Assembly: GCA_020348365.1 (NCBI GenBank)
Contig: CP070749.1
Span: forward strand, 631,477-652,943
Direction of reading: 5' to 3'
DNA: 21,467 nt
DNA from: Candidatus Bathyarchaeota archaeon
GTDB lineage: Archaea; Thermoproteota; Bathyarchaeia; Bathyarchaeales; Bathyarchaeaceae
Below, piece after piece: positions 1 through 7,324 of this stretch (positions are counted from its first letter, which is position 1; each line of letters opens with the position of its first letter). The notes beneath the pieces are model-generated. The model was not told the origin of the DNA and made no database searches. It worked only from the letters and a program-made list of their open reading frames with translations. The position numbers were made by a program, and so were the translations under genes.

Positions 1-872
1 CCTTCCTGAATCTCAGTTGTCTCTGCTCTGGCAACTATGTCTCGTGGAGCCAGCTCCATCTTTTCGGGGGCGTAACGTTTCATAAAACGCTCACCTTCGG
101 CGTTGATTAGGTATCCTCCTTCGCCACGGGCGCCTCCAGTTATCAGCACTCCCTGCGGAACCATACCTGTAGGGTGGAATTGGACGAACTCCATGTCTTT
201 CAGAGGTACACCTGCTCTATAGACAATGGTCATTCCGTCGCCGGTTGATGTGTGTGAGAATGTTGTAAACTCGTATATGCGGGCGTACCCGCCAGTCGCC
301 ATTATAATGGATTTTGCGTGTAATGCCTGCATCTCGCCCGTTCTCAATTCTATGGCTGTTAAGCCTTTGGCAATATTATCCTCAACGATGATAGAGGTGA
401 CGAACCATTCGTCGTAGAATTTTATGTTCTCTTGGACGATGGCTCTTCCATATAGCGTGTGCATTTCAACGAGTCCAGTCATGTCAGCTGCGAAGCAGGC
501 TCTCGGGAAGCTGTGTCCGCCGAAGGGGCGTTGACCTATTTTTCCTTCGGGAGTTCTACTCCAAGGGCATCCCAAATGTTCTAACATAACAAGCTCTTTA
601 GGCGCGCGCTCCACAAAAAACTCCACAACATCCTGATCTGCTAGGAAATCCGCCCCCTTAACCGTGTCCCACGCGTGGAGGTCATGCGAATCCTCTTTCC
701 TCATTACGGCGGCCGATCCACCTTGTGCGCAAACAGAATGCGAGCGTACAGGATAAACTTTTGAGACAACAGCAATGTCAAGTGCTTTGCTAGTTTCGGC
801 AGCGGCGACGGCAGCTCTCAGACCAGCTATACCAGCTCCAACGATGACCACATCATGATTTAGTGTTTCCGT
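1..872 (-). CDS. Succinate dehydrogenase / fumarate reductase flavoprotein subunit (partial, C-terminus beyond window)
   Basis: About 290 N-terminal residues are visible on the minus strand; the rest lies left of position 1. The protein opens with an FAD-binding Rossmann motif (VVIVGAGIAG), then a SHSVCAQGG segment matching the family's flavin-contact region, a PFGGHSFPRACFAADMTG stretch and STGDGM...FVQFHPTGM, all typical of SdhA/FrdA/TfrA. The family interconverts succinate and fumarate. It follows the two fumarase subunits by 38 bases, so the three probably form one operon. The partner iron-sulfur subunit is not in the window, so quinone-linked SDH, fumarate reductase and thiol:fumarate reductase cannot be told apart. 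The start is odd: after an in-frame TAA the first sensible codon is ACG (870-872), 8 bases behind a GGAGG on the minus strand (881-885). The alternative GTG would begin right at the FAD motif without an SD. Confidence 0.9.
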
Positions 873-910
873 CTGTTAGGCCTCCAGTATCATGGATAGA
901 GAAGAACTCG

Positions 911-1510
911 TTATACACTCAGTTTTTCATAAATCTTCTGTCTGGTCTCTTCCACGCTCTTTCGGATATCTTCAAAGAGGTTGTTTCCATAGGTGTCAAT
1001 GGCAACGGTCAATGGTCCGAAGTCTTCAACATTCAGAACCCACATGGCCTCTGGCATTCCTAGGTCGTGCCACTCCACACTTTTCACATTTTTCACGGCC
1101 TTCGCCGCGAGAACGGCAGCGCCTCCAGTGAAGGCTCCGTAGACTGCTCCGTACTTTTTCATGGCGTCTGTAGTCTTTCTGCCCATTCCACCCTTGCCTA
1201 TAACAACTCGCACGTTGAAGTTTCTGATGAACTCGTCCTCGAATAGATCCATTCGTGTGCTTGTGGTTGGACCGGCCGCAACTATGATCCACTTGTCATC
1301 TTTCTTCTTCACTATAGGACCACAGTGAAAGACTGCGAGCCCTTGCAGATCGAGGGGAATTTCCTTTCCTTCTTTGTGAAATTCTAGTGCTCTGTGGTGG
1401 GCTTCGTCACGTGCCGTAAAGATTGTGCCCGTGATGTAGATTGTGTCGTTCACCTTGAGTTTCCGTGCGTCCTCCTCCGAAATCGGTGTTCTGAGCTTGT
1501 AGACTGTCAT
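911..1510 (-). CDS. fumB: Fumarate hydratase (class I type), beta subunit
   Basis: The 199-residue protein matches the C-terminal (beta) half of iron-sulfur fumarases, which hydrate fumarate to L-malate. Recognisable parts are an N-terminal ISEEDARKLKVNDTIYITG segment, AAGPTTSTRMD near the middle, GKGGMG and a GAVYGAFTGGAAVLAA stretch. In bacteria this is the C-terminal half of one long chain; in archaea it is commonly separate, as here. It starts 3 bases after the alpha subunit's stop codon, so translation is probably coupled, with a purine-rich SD inside the end of the alpha gene. The related tartrate dehydratase has the same architecture, but a flavoprotein for the next step just downstream favours fumarase. 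Confidence 0.93.
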   Translation of the reverse strand: MTVYKLRTPISEEDARKLKVNDTIYITGTIFTARDEAHHRALEFHKEGKEIPLDLQGLAVFHCGPIVKKKDDKWIIVAAGPTTSTRMDLFEDEFIRNFNVRVVIGKGGMGRKTTDAMKKYGAVYGAFTGGAAVLAAKAVKNVKSVEWHDLGMPEAMWVLNVEDFGPLTVAIDTYGNNLFEDIRKSVEETRQKIYEKLSV

Positions 1511-1513
1511 TTC

Positions 1514-2395
1514 TCATACCGCCTCGTGAGTTAAGTACTCAACCTTTCCATCTTCGTGAATTCGCGCTGAAGCTCTCCTCGCAGCCCAGCACTGAAACGC
1601 AACAGCCACAGGATAGGAGGCGGGGTGTCTGCTTGCATAATCAACGTTCACGCCGAGCACAGTGAAAGTGCCGCCCAACCCCATAGGTCCAATTCCGGTC
1701 ATATTCGCGGCCTCATACAACTCGCTCTCAAGCTTCGCCAGTTCTGGATCAGGATTTGGCGTATCAAGCGGCTTTAACAGCGCCTTCTTTGCCAATTTCA
1801 TTACGATGTCCGCGCCCCCTCCGACAGCGACACCCAAGATGTTTGGGGGGCAAGGTTTGGCTCCTGATTTTATCAGTGTGTCCACAACAAACTTCTTCAG
1901 TCCTTTCACGCCGTCTCCTGGACGTAGCATGCCTAGGGCGCAGACATTTTCGGATCCACCGCCCTTCGGAAAGACGGTTAGCTCTACGCTGTCTCCAGAC
2001 GTGACCTCCCAATTTATGAATGGTAAGAATCTTCCGGTGTTATCCCCTGAATTCTTCTGGGTGAATGGGTTGACGGCGTTTGGGCGCAGGGGAACCTCTT
2101 TGGTGGCTCTTATCGTGGCTCTGTACAGAGCGTTCTCTATCTTGCCCAGATTCTCGACTTGGGCCCCAGCCTTAACGTAAAAGATGATTATCCCAGTGTC
2201 TTGGCACATGGGTGTACGCGTCTTTTCAGCCAGATCTACGTTGTCTAGTATGGCTTTCAGCTGGGTTTTCCCAGCATCGCTCTCCTCTTCACGATAAGCT
2301 CTCTGGAGAGCCGCCTTCACGTCTTTGGGGAGTTCTGTGACGGCCAGTTGCAGGAGCTTAACCGCGACATCCTCAATTGTTTTTTCATTTACCAT
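1514..2395 (-). CDS. fumA: Fumarate hydratase (class I type), alpha subunit
   Basis: This 293-residue protein carries the iron-sulfur and catalytic half of a two-subunit fumarase. Three cysteines placed as expected for the 4Fe-4S cluster are visible: C64 in TPMCQDTG, C152 in GGGSENVCALGM and C182 in KPCPPNILGVAVGGG. The C-terminal GIGPMGLGGTFTVLGV motif is also typical. Length agrees with archaeal alpha subunits. It is the first gene of a minus-strand operon (alpha, beta, flavoprotein); the ATG lies about 10 bases behind a GGAG on the minus strand. Together with the flavoprotein it would carry malate-fumarate-succinate interconversion in the cytoplasm. Confidence 0.94.
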   Translation of the reverse strand: MVNEKTIEDVAVKLLQLAVTELPKDVKAALQRAYREEESDAGKTQLKAILDNVDLAEKTRTPMCQDTGIIIFYVKAGAQVENLGKIENALYRATIRATKEVPLRPNAVNPFTQKNSGDNTGRFLPFINWEVTSGDSVELTVFPKGGGSENVCALGMLRPGDGVKGLKKFVVDTLIKSGAKPCPPNILGVAVGGGADIVMKLAKKALLKPLDTPNPDPELAKLESELYEAANMTGIGPMGLGGTFTVLGVNVDYASRHPASYPVAVAFQCWAARRASARIHEDGKVEYLTHEAV

Positions 2396-2437
2396 TAATC
2401 TTTATCTCCAAGAGGAGGATAGGAGTGGAGGATTCAC

Positions 2438-2453
2438 TCTTATACCTTTTATG
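2438..2453 (-). promoter_or_regulatory. Probable TATA element of the fumarase operon
   Basis: Read on the minus strand, this A/T-rich stretch gives CCATAAAAGGTATAAG. It lies 43-58 bases ahead of the fumarase alpha ATG, so transcription starting about 25 bases downstream would leave a short leader of roughly 20-25 bases holding the GGAG. The exact TATA register is ambiguous between ATAAAAG and GTATAAG. Confidence 0.4.
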
Positions 2454-2637
2454 GAAGGAAAGAGGGCATTTCAGCAATCCCCCTCGTCAAGGCATAGGTT
2501 TGAAAAACCGTTATTTCCAACATAGCTAGGGGAATAGGCTCTAAAACCGAATGTTGCCTGCGTCTGGGTGTCAACCCTCGAAAGTAGAGCGACAATTGAG
2601 CTTGATTCTAGAGGAAAGTTCTATTTCTCTTGTCCAA

Positions 2638-2646
2638 ACTTAAATA
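2638..2646 (+). promoter_or_regulatory. Probable TATA box of radA
   Basis: ACTTAAATA sits about 45-53 bases before the chosen radA ATG at 2691. Transcription beginning some 25 bases further on (near 2670) would exclude the longer upstream reading from 2568 and leave a leader of about 20 bases. This placement is the main reason for the start chosen for radA. Confidence 0.5.
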
Positions 2647-2690
2647 CGTGCTGCGATAACTTTCTCTCACTCCTCGGGCGAGGCTGTAGA

Positions 2691-3689
2691 ATGACTGAAG
2701 AAGGTATCGCGGAAGAGACAAAATACGAGTATGTCAAGGATCTTCCGGGTATCGGACCAGCAACCATCCAGAAATTACGAGAACTAGGCTTCAACACGAT
2801 AGAATCCTTGGCCACCGCCACCATGCGTGAACTGGAGCCAGCGGGAATTAGCGAAAAAAAAGCATTAGAAATCATCCGCTTGGCACGGTCTTCTATCGCG
2901 CTCTCTTTCATCCGAGCTGACGAGTTGCTGAAGATGCGCCAAAACATACTGCGTCTGACGGCTGGGAGCAGAGAGTTGGACGGACTCCTTGGTGGAGGAC
3001 TCGAAACTCAGACCATAACCGAGTTATACGGAGAATATGGGACTGGCAAGAGTCAGATCTGTCATCAGCTGTGCGTGAATGTTCAGCTGCCGCCTGATCG
3101 TGGAGGGTTGGGAGGTGGAGCGTTATATATCGATACGGAAAACACTTTCCGAACTGAGCGTATCGTTCAGATGGCTGAGGGCCTGGATCTGGACTCAGAG
3201 GAAGTCGTCAAGAACATCATTTTTGCTGAGGCATACACGTCGGACCACCAGATGTTCCTTGTTGAGAACGCCGATAAGGTGGTTAAGGAGAACAATATCC
3301 GACTGATCATCGTGGATTCCTTGACCTCCCACTTCAGAAGCGAGTATCTCGGCAGGGAGATGCTCTCTGAGAGACAACAGAAGCTGAACAAACACATGCA
3401 CAAGCTCATTCGTCTAGCTCGTGCATTTAACTCGGTTGCGGTCGTGACAAATCAGGTGATGGCTAAGCCCAACGTCTTCTTCGGTGACGCCGTTCATCCA
3501 GTTGGCGGACACATCGTTGCACATACAAGTCACACCCGCATCTTTCTAAGGAAGTCTGCTCGTGGACCAGTGAGGATTGCACGCCTCGTCTCGAGCCCAT
3601 ACTTGCCGGAGGGGGAGAGAACCTTCAAGATCACCGAAGATGGAATAGAAGATACAGAGGCGGACAAGCCTAGACAGGGCAGGAGATGA
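2691..3689 (+). CDS. radA: DNA repair and recombination protein RadA
   Basis: RadA is the archaeal RecA/Rad51 recombinase that forms filaments on single-stranded DNA and catalyses strand exchange. From the ATG at 2691 it is 332 residues, normal for the family. Visible in order are an N-terminal helix-hairpin-helix (LPGIGPATIQKLRELGF, about 18-34), the FxxA polymerisation motif FIRA (73-76), Walker A GEYGTGKS (114-121), Walker B LIIVD (205-209), the L1/L2 DNA-loop regions (around SEYLGREML and NQVMAKPNVFFGD) and the VGGHIVAHTSHTRIFLRK segment. The frame is open upstream to a GTG at 2568, but those extra 41 residues precede the probable TATA box and do not look like RadA. A GAGG (2680-2683) 7 bases before the ATG is the likely SD. 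An unknown gene follows one base after the stop. Confidence 0.96.
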   Translation: MTEEGIAEETKYEYVKDLPGIGPATIQKLRELGFNTIESLATATMRELEPAGISEKKALEIIRLARSSIALSFIRADELLKMRQNILRLTAGSRELDGLLGGGLETQTITELYGEYGTGKSQICHQLCVNVQLPPDRGGLGGGALYIDTENTFRTERIVQMAEGLDLDSEEVVKNIIFAEAYTSDHQMFLVENADKVVKENNIRLIIVDSLTSHFRSEYLGREMLSERQQKLNKHMHKLIRLARAFNSVAVVTNQVMAKPNVFFGDAVHPVGGHIVAHTSHTRIFLRKSARGPVRIARLVSSPYLPEGERTFKITEDGIEDTEADKPRQGRR

Positions 3690-3690
3690 C

Positions 3691-4137
3691 ATGCCGGTCT
3701 CCCGAGTTTTTATCACGCGTTTCTTCCAGCTTGTGATGGAGAGGCGGTTTGCGGAGGCTGAGCGGATGCTTGAGCGCTCGAGGGAGAGAGCGCGGAAAAA
3801 CGAGTGGAACAGAGGATATTTCGAGGCACTCTCGGGCATACTCCTGGCTCAGAAGTCAAATGATGACAGATACCTATTCCTTCCCCATGTAAATCCCACT
3901 GATGAACGGGAGCTGAAGAATCACCGGCGTGATTTCCAAGAACACACAAGAAATGTGATCCACGCGAACTACGATCGCGGTTTCTTCTCAGCCTGGAGCG
4001 ATTACATAAGAGTTCTTCTGAAACTCAGCCATGGCAAGAAACGAGTGAAAAGGGAGACTGTTCGGGAGAATCAGCCCGTGCAAGCCATGTCCAGAGTAGA
4101 GATTAAGCCTAAAACTACCGTACAAACCAGGCTATAA
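3691..4137 (+). CDS. Uncharacterised basic protein co-transcribed with radA
   Basis: I do not recognise this 148-residue protein. Its ATG follows the radA stop by one base, with GGAG (3682-3685) as SD inside the radA end, so it is almost certainly translated from the radA mRNA. The N-terminal two thirds look helical and charged (many Arg/Glu/Lys, for example ERRFAEAERMLERSRERARK); the last 35 or so residues are basic and low in structure. There are no cysteines, membrane segments or signal peptide. The helical region could be TPR-like or coiled, but I see no diagnostic motif. Position suggests a role near recombination or repair; that is inference from context only. Confidence 0.75.
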   Translation: MPVSRVFITRFFQLVMERRFAEAERMLERSRERARKNEWNRGYFEALSGILLAQKSNDDRYLFLPHVNPTDERELKNHRRDFQEHTRNVIHANYDRGFFSAWSDYIRVLLKLSHGKKRVKRETVRENQPVQAMSRVEIKPKTTVQTRL

Positions 4138-4163
4138 TGAAGAAGATTTCCCGATTAACCCCA

Positions 4164-4436
4164 TTATGTAGCCTTGCCAAATAGGAGGGTATAAAAAAGT
4201 ACCCATCCGACAATCCATGAGAGGAAGTAAGCGCCTATTCCCATCTTGAACAATTCTGAGGACTTCTCCACCTGTGCAACGAATAGCCGCTTCAGCAGGT
4301 AATAGGTAATTATGTAAAACAGAATTCCAAACGACAGACCAGTCGGAAAAGAGTCTTGCGCCAAAGGTGCACACAACAGAGCTGCCAAGACGCCCAAGCC
4401 GACTCTACTCCAATAAACAATCGCCAGAGGCTTCAC
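4164..4436 (-). CDS. Small membrane protein resembling EMC6
   Basis: A 90-residue protein starting with GTG behind an AGGTGA SD. It has about three hydrophobic segments (roughly residues 10-26, 33-48 and 65-86) and a short polar, charged loop LFVAQVEKSSELFKMG between the second and third. The order of features follows eukaryotic EMC6, a subunit of the ER membrane protein insertase: an early Tyr/Trp...Arg before TM1, a Gly-Phe/Leu start to TM2, a Lys/Arg-containing loop, and a C-terminal Y-x3-W-x3-LxYxLLFG pattern matching EMC6's YVLFWTFLYG. I made this comparison by eye from memory. An archaeal EMC6-like family is known to exist. The gene is monocistronic and divergent from the NFACT gene. 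A generic small membrane protein is the alternative. Confidence 0.7.
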   Translation of the reverse strand: MKPLAIVYWSRVGLGVLAALLCAPLAQDSFPTGLSFGILFYIITYYLLKRLFVAQVEKSSELFKMGIGAYFLSWIVGWVLFYTLLFGKAT

Positions 4437-4483
4437 AAGACTTCACCTTCCCAACACTTCGACTCCTTACTTAGAGGTTTCAA

Positions 4484-4494
4484 GCTTTAAGGTT
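4484..4494 (-). promoter_or_regulatory. Probable TATA element of the EMC6-like gene
   Basis: On the minus strand this reads ACCTTAAAGCT, a plausible BRE/TATA combination about 50 bases ahead of the GTG start. A transcription start about 25 bases downstream would leave a leader of some 20-25 bases containing the AGGTGA SD. Confidence 0.4.
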
Positions 4495-4550
4495 GCCCCC
4501 TTAAACCCCTAAACACTATCTTTCATTTATCAATTTCTCACTGACCCATT

Positions 4551-4569
4551 CAATAAATACGCTTAAAGG
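4551..4569 (+). promoter_or_regulatory. Probable TATA region of the NFACT gene
   Basis: CAATAAATACGCTTAAAGG contains two overlapping TATA-like boxes (AATAAATA and CTTAAAGG) 30-45 bases before the start codon. Either gives a very short leader holding the GGAGGGGG SD at 4589-4596. Together with the minus-strand element at 4484-4494 this makes the interval 4437-4597 a divergent promoter region. Confidence 0.4.
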
Positions 4570-4597
4570 CGCCAATCTAATATTTTTTGGAGGGGGC

Positions 4598-6613
4598 GTG
4601 TTGAAGGAAGAAATAACAAGTTTTGATCTTACCTTGGCCATCTCAGAGCTCAGCCCTAGAATCCAAGGCGCTCGCATCAGTAACATTTACCAGATCAACC
4701 AGAAGACCATGCTCCTGAGACTTCGCAAGCCAAGCCAACCACGCATCCTCCTGCTCATAGAAGCGGGAAAACGCCTCAATATAACCGCCTACACACACGA
4801 AAAGCCGAAAAGACCTCCAGCCTTTTGCATGGCTCTCAGAAAACACTTGAGAAATGGGACCATCGAAAAAATCGAACAACACGAATTCGAGAGAATCGTA
4901 ACAGTGGTGGTGAATACAAGAGAAGGCGAGTTCCAGCTCACATCCGAACTTTTTGGAAACGGAAACATAATCTTAGTGAATCCAGAGAGCAAAATCTTGC
5001 AGGCCCTAACATACCGGAGAATGAGAGATAGAAACGTTCTCCGCGGCGAGACCTTTCAACACGCGCCACCAATCGGAAGGAATCCTCTGACCCTAGCGCG
5101 TAATGATCTTGATGAAATAAGAGACCTAGGACAACTGGAGGCGGTGAAGGGTCTAGCAAGATTTCTGAGCATCGGAGGTCTATACTCCGAAGAGATCCTC
5201 CTTCGTGCGGAGATAGACAAGAACTCACAGTGTAAAGACCTCACGGAACAAGAGATCAGCAGTATCTTCGATAATCTTCAAGAGATTCTCTCCGCGGTCA
5301 AGACTGGAAACGCGAAGCCGTGTGTTGTGGTTGATGATAAAGGTGAGTCAATTGATGTAACACCGATTCCATTGAGGAAGCATGCATCCTTCAGGTGTGA
5401 AAACTATGATTCAATCAACCAAGCACTTGACGATTATTACGCAAGGAAAACAGTGGGGAAGAGAACCGCTGAAGCCGACAAGGAAGTCGAAAGGCACGTT
5501 GAAGGGCAGAAGAGAATTCTTCAACTCCAAGAGAAAACCCTGAAAAACTCGAAGGAAGAGATTGAACGAAACAGAAAGATCGGTAACACAATCTACACAC
5601 GCCTTAACGATCTGCAATTTCTACTCAGAAAAATCATGAGTGAGAAAAGACAAGCAAAACCTTGGAAGCAGATAATCTCAGACATCGAAAAAGAGAAGGA
5701 GGCAGGACTTACTCCCGCTATCTACTACGATTCTCTACAATCTAGCGGTCTAATCCTTAAGGTCGTAGTAGAAAACCTCACGTTCGCGCTCAACCTCCGC
5801 CACTCCATACAGGAAAACGCGGCACACTACTATACAAGAGCGAAAAGAGCTGAGAAGAAATTTAAGGGTGCAGAAAAGGCGATAGAAGAAACAAAAAGAA
5901 AGATGAAACAACTAAGAGAACAACAAATCGAGCAACCAAGGGAAGAACAGAGGCGAGCGCCCAAGAAAAGAAAAAAGGCATGGTACGAGAAGTTCCGCTG
6001 GTTTCACTCTTCAGAAGGCTATCTCGTGATAGCTGGTCGAGACGCAACAACCAACGAGATCATCATCAAGAGACATACGGATCCCCACGACATAGTTTTT
6101 CACGCAGACATCCACGGCGCACCCTTCGTACTAATCAAGACCGAAGGAAAGAAGCCTTCCGAACAGACGATGAAAGAATCCGCTCAGCTAGCAGCCTCCT
6201 ACTCCAAAGCCTGGAGAGACCTACTGAGCTCAGTCAGCGTCTACTGGATTTCGCCCGAACAAGTAAACAAAACTCCCTCGACAGGTCAATATCTAAAAAA
6301 GGGTGCATTTTCGATTAGTGGTCCAAAGAATTACGTTCGAAACGTACCACTACGGATCGCCATCGGAACAAAAACAGAGGATGCTCGCCCAATAGTTGTC
6401 GGAGGTCCCGTGGAAGCCATCACAACGCAGACAGAAATCTACATCGAGCTAGTTCCGGGGAGGGAAAAGAGTGGCACGCTCGCCAGACGCATAAGAGATG
6501 CATTGGCCAAAAAGGCTTCAGAAGAGCGACGGAAACAGATTCTCGATATACCTCTGGAAAGGATACAGCGATTCATTCCTCTGGGCAGAGGCGCCTTGAA
6601 AAGAAAATCATAA
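4598..6613 (+). CDS. rqcH: NFACT-family ribosome quality control protein (NEMF/RqcH/Rqc2 homologue)
   Basis: NFACT proteins bind stalled large ribosomal subunits with a trapped peptidyl-tRNA; in bacteria and eukaryotes they recruit tRNA to add C-terminal tails. At 671 residues this has full family length. NFACT-N (about 1-240) shows FCMALRKHL, the FERIV motif at 97-101 and ELFGNGNIILV. A helix-rich middle includes a long charged coiled-coil (about 290-345 and 410-465), ending in a basic PKKRKKAWYEKFRWFHSSEGYLV junction. NFACT-R (about 470-600) contains the family signature around DPHDIVFHADIHGAPFVLIK. Start: GTG at 4598 is 4 bases after GGAGG, TTG at 4601 is 7 bases after; TTG is slightly better spaced and shortens the protein by one residue. 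Older annotation calls this family fibronectin-binding protein or DUF814. Confidence 0.93.
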   Translation: MLKEEITSFDLTLAISELSPRIQGARISNIYQINQKTMLLRLRKPSQPRILLLIEAGKRLNITAYTHEKPKRPPAFCMALRKHLRNGTIEKIEQHEFERIVTVVVNTREGEFQLTSELFGNGNIILVNPESKILQALTYRRMRDRNVLRGETFQHAPPIGRNPLTLARNDLDEIRDLGQLEAVKGLARFLSIGGLYSEEILLRAEIDKNSQCKDLTEQEISSIFDNLQEILSAVKTGNAKPCVVVDDKGESIDVTPIPLRKHASFRCENYDSINQALDDYYARKTVGKRTAEADKEVERHVEGQKRILQLQEKTLKNSKEEIERNRKIGNTIYTRLNDLQFLLRKIMSEKRQAKPWKQIISDIEKEKEAGLTPAIYYDSLQSSGLILKVVVENLTFALNLRHSIQENAAHYYTRAKRAEKKFKGAEKAIEETKRKMKQLREQQIEQPREEQRRAPKKRKKAWYEKFRWFHSSEGYLVIAGRDATTNEIIIKRHTDPHDIVFHADIHGAPFVLIKTEGKKPSEQTMKESAQLAASYSKAWRDLLSSVSVYWISPEQVNKTPSTGQYLKKGAFSISGPKNYVRNVPLRIAIGTKTEDARPIVVGGPVEAITTQTEIYIELVPGREKSGTLARRIRDALAKKASEERRKQILDIPLERIQRFIPLGRGALKRKS

Positions 6614-6645
6614 GATACAGGGATTCTAGGTGGATTCGGAACGAC

Positions 6646-6660
6646 AATTATTAATAAATC
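6646..6660 (+). promoter_or_regulatory. Probable TATA element of the CBS-domain gene
   Basis: AATTATTAATAAATC lies 34-48 bases before the GTG start at 6694. Transcription beginning near 6680 would give a leader of about 15 bases carrying the GGAGGAG SD (6681-6687). Confidence 0.4.
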
Positions 6661-6693
6661 CTCCAATTTATTCTGCATACGGAGGAGTAAACT

Positions 6694-7269
6694 GTGGCTG
6701 AGATAGGAATCAGAACACGAATGCTAGTCAAGGACATTATGAGCAGCCCCGTATTCACATTAGACGAGGACGCAACCGTCAACGAGGTAGCTCAGCTAAT
6801 GGAGGAGCACGAGCTAGGCTGCATCATTGTAGCCAGCAAAGAAGGAAAACCTGTAGGCATAGTAACTGAGAGAGACCTGGTTAAGCGGGTTTTGGCGAAA
6901 AATGCTAGGGCGAGCAAGTTGTCTGCCAAGGAAGTGATGACATCTCCCCTCAGCACAGTGGATCCCGACGAAACATTAAATGACGCTGCCAAGAGAATGA
7001 GAGACCTCAAAATAAGAAGACTTGGGGTCATGTATAAGGGAAATCTTGTGGGGATAATCTCAAGCAAAGACATTCTAGCGGTTACGCCTGAATTGATAGA
7101 GATAATGCAAGAAAAAGCTAAGATTGACGGAAGACCGCTTATCGAGGAAGTTGCAGAGTACACTCCGAAGGCGGGGTATTGTGACCACTGTGGACTCTGG
7201 TCCGATGATCTTGGAGAGGTCGAGGGTAGTTTTCTCTGCGAGGAATGCAAAGGCGAGTTTGAGGCTTAA
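6694..7269 (+). CDS. Tandem CBS-domain protein with C-terminal zinc ribbon
   Basis: A 191-residue cytoplasmic protein starting with GTG, 6 bases after a strong GGAGGAG SD. Two CBS domains are clear: residues about 11-68 (LVKDIMSSPVFTLDEDATV ... GIVTERDLV) and about 78-130 (AKEVMTSPLSTVDPDETL ... GIISSKDIL). CBS pairs usually bind adenosine nucleotides and act as energy or ligand sensors. A short linker leads to a four-cysteine knuckle, C163/C166 (CDHC) and C182/C185 (CEEC), likely zinc-binding. This CBS plus zinc-ribbon arrangement is common in archaea, but the effector target is generally unknown and the neighbours do not reveal it. It appears to be transcribed alone. Confidence 0.9.
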   Translation: MAEIGIRTRMLVKDIMSSPVFTLDEDATVNEVAQLMEEHELGCIIVASKEGKPVGIVTERDLVKRVLAKNARASKLSAKEVMTSPLSTVDPDETLNDAAKRMRDLKIRRLGVMYKGNLVGIISSKDILAVTPELIEIMQEKAKIDGRPLIEEVAEYTPKAGYCDHCGLWSDDLGEVEGSFLCEECKGEFEA

Positions 7270-7324
7270 TCTGAAAAGTTGATTTTGCCTATTCGAAATA
7301 TGACGCATGCATCCGCTCCGTGTA

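Noticed and set aside
1662..2180. 172-codon open frame on the plus strand
   Set aside because: It lies wholly antisense to the fumarase alpha gene, whose cysteine motifs and length are certain; the antisense product resembles nothing.
2460..2567. Possible C/D-box small RNA in the fumarase-radA interval
   Set aside because: No RUGAUGA C box paired with a CUGA D box at usual spacing could be found.
2568..2690. In-frame GTG extension of radA by 41 codons
   Set aside because: It overlaps the probable TATA box, has no SD, and the residues do not match RadA N-termini.
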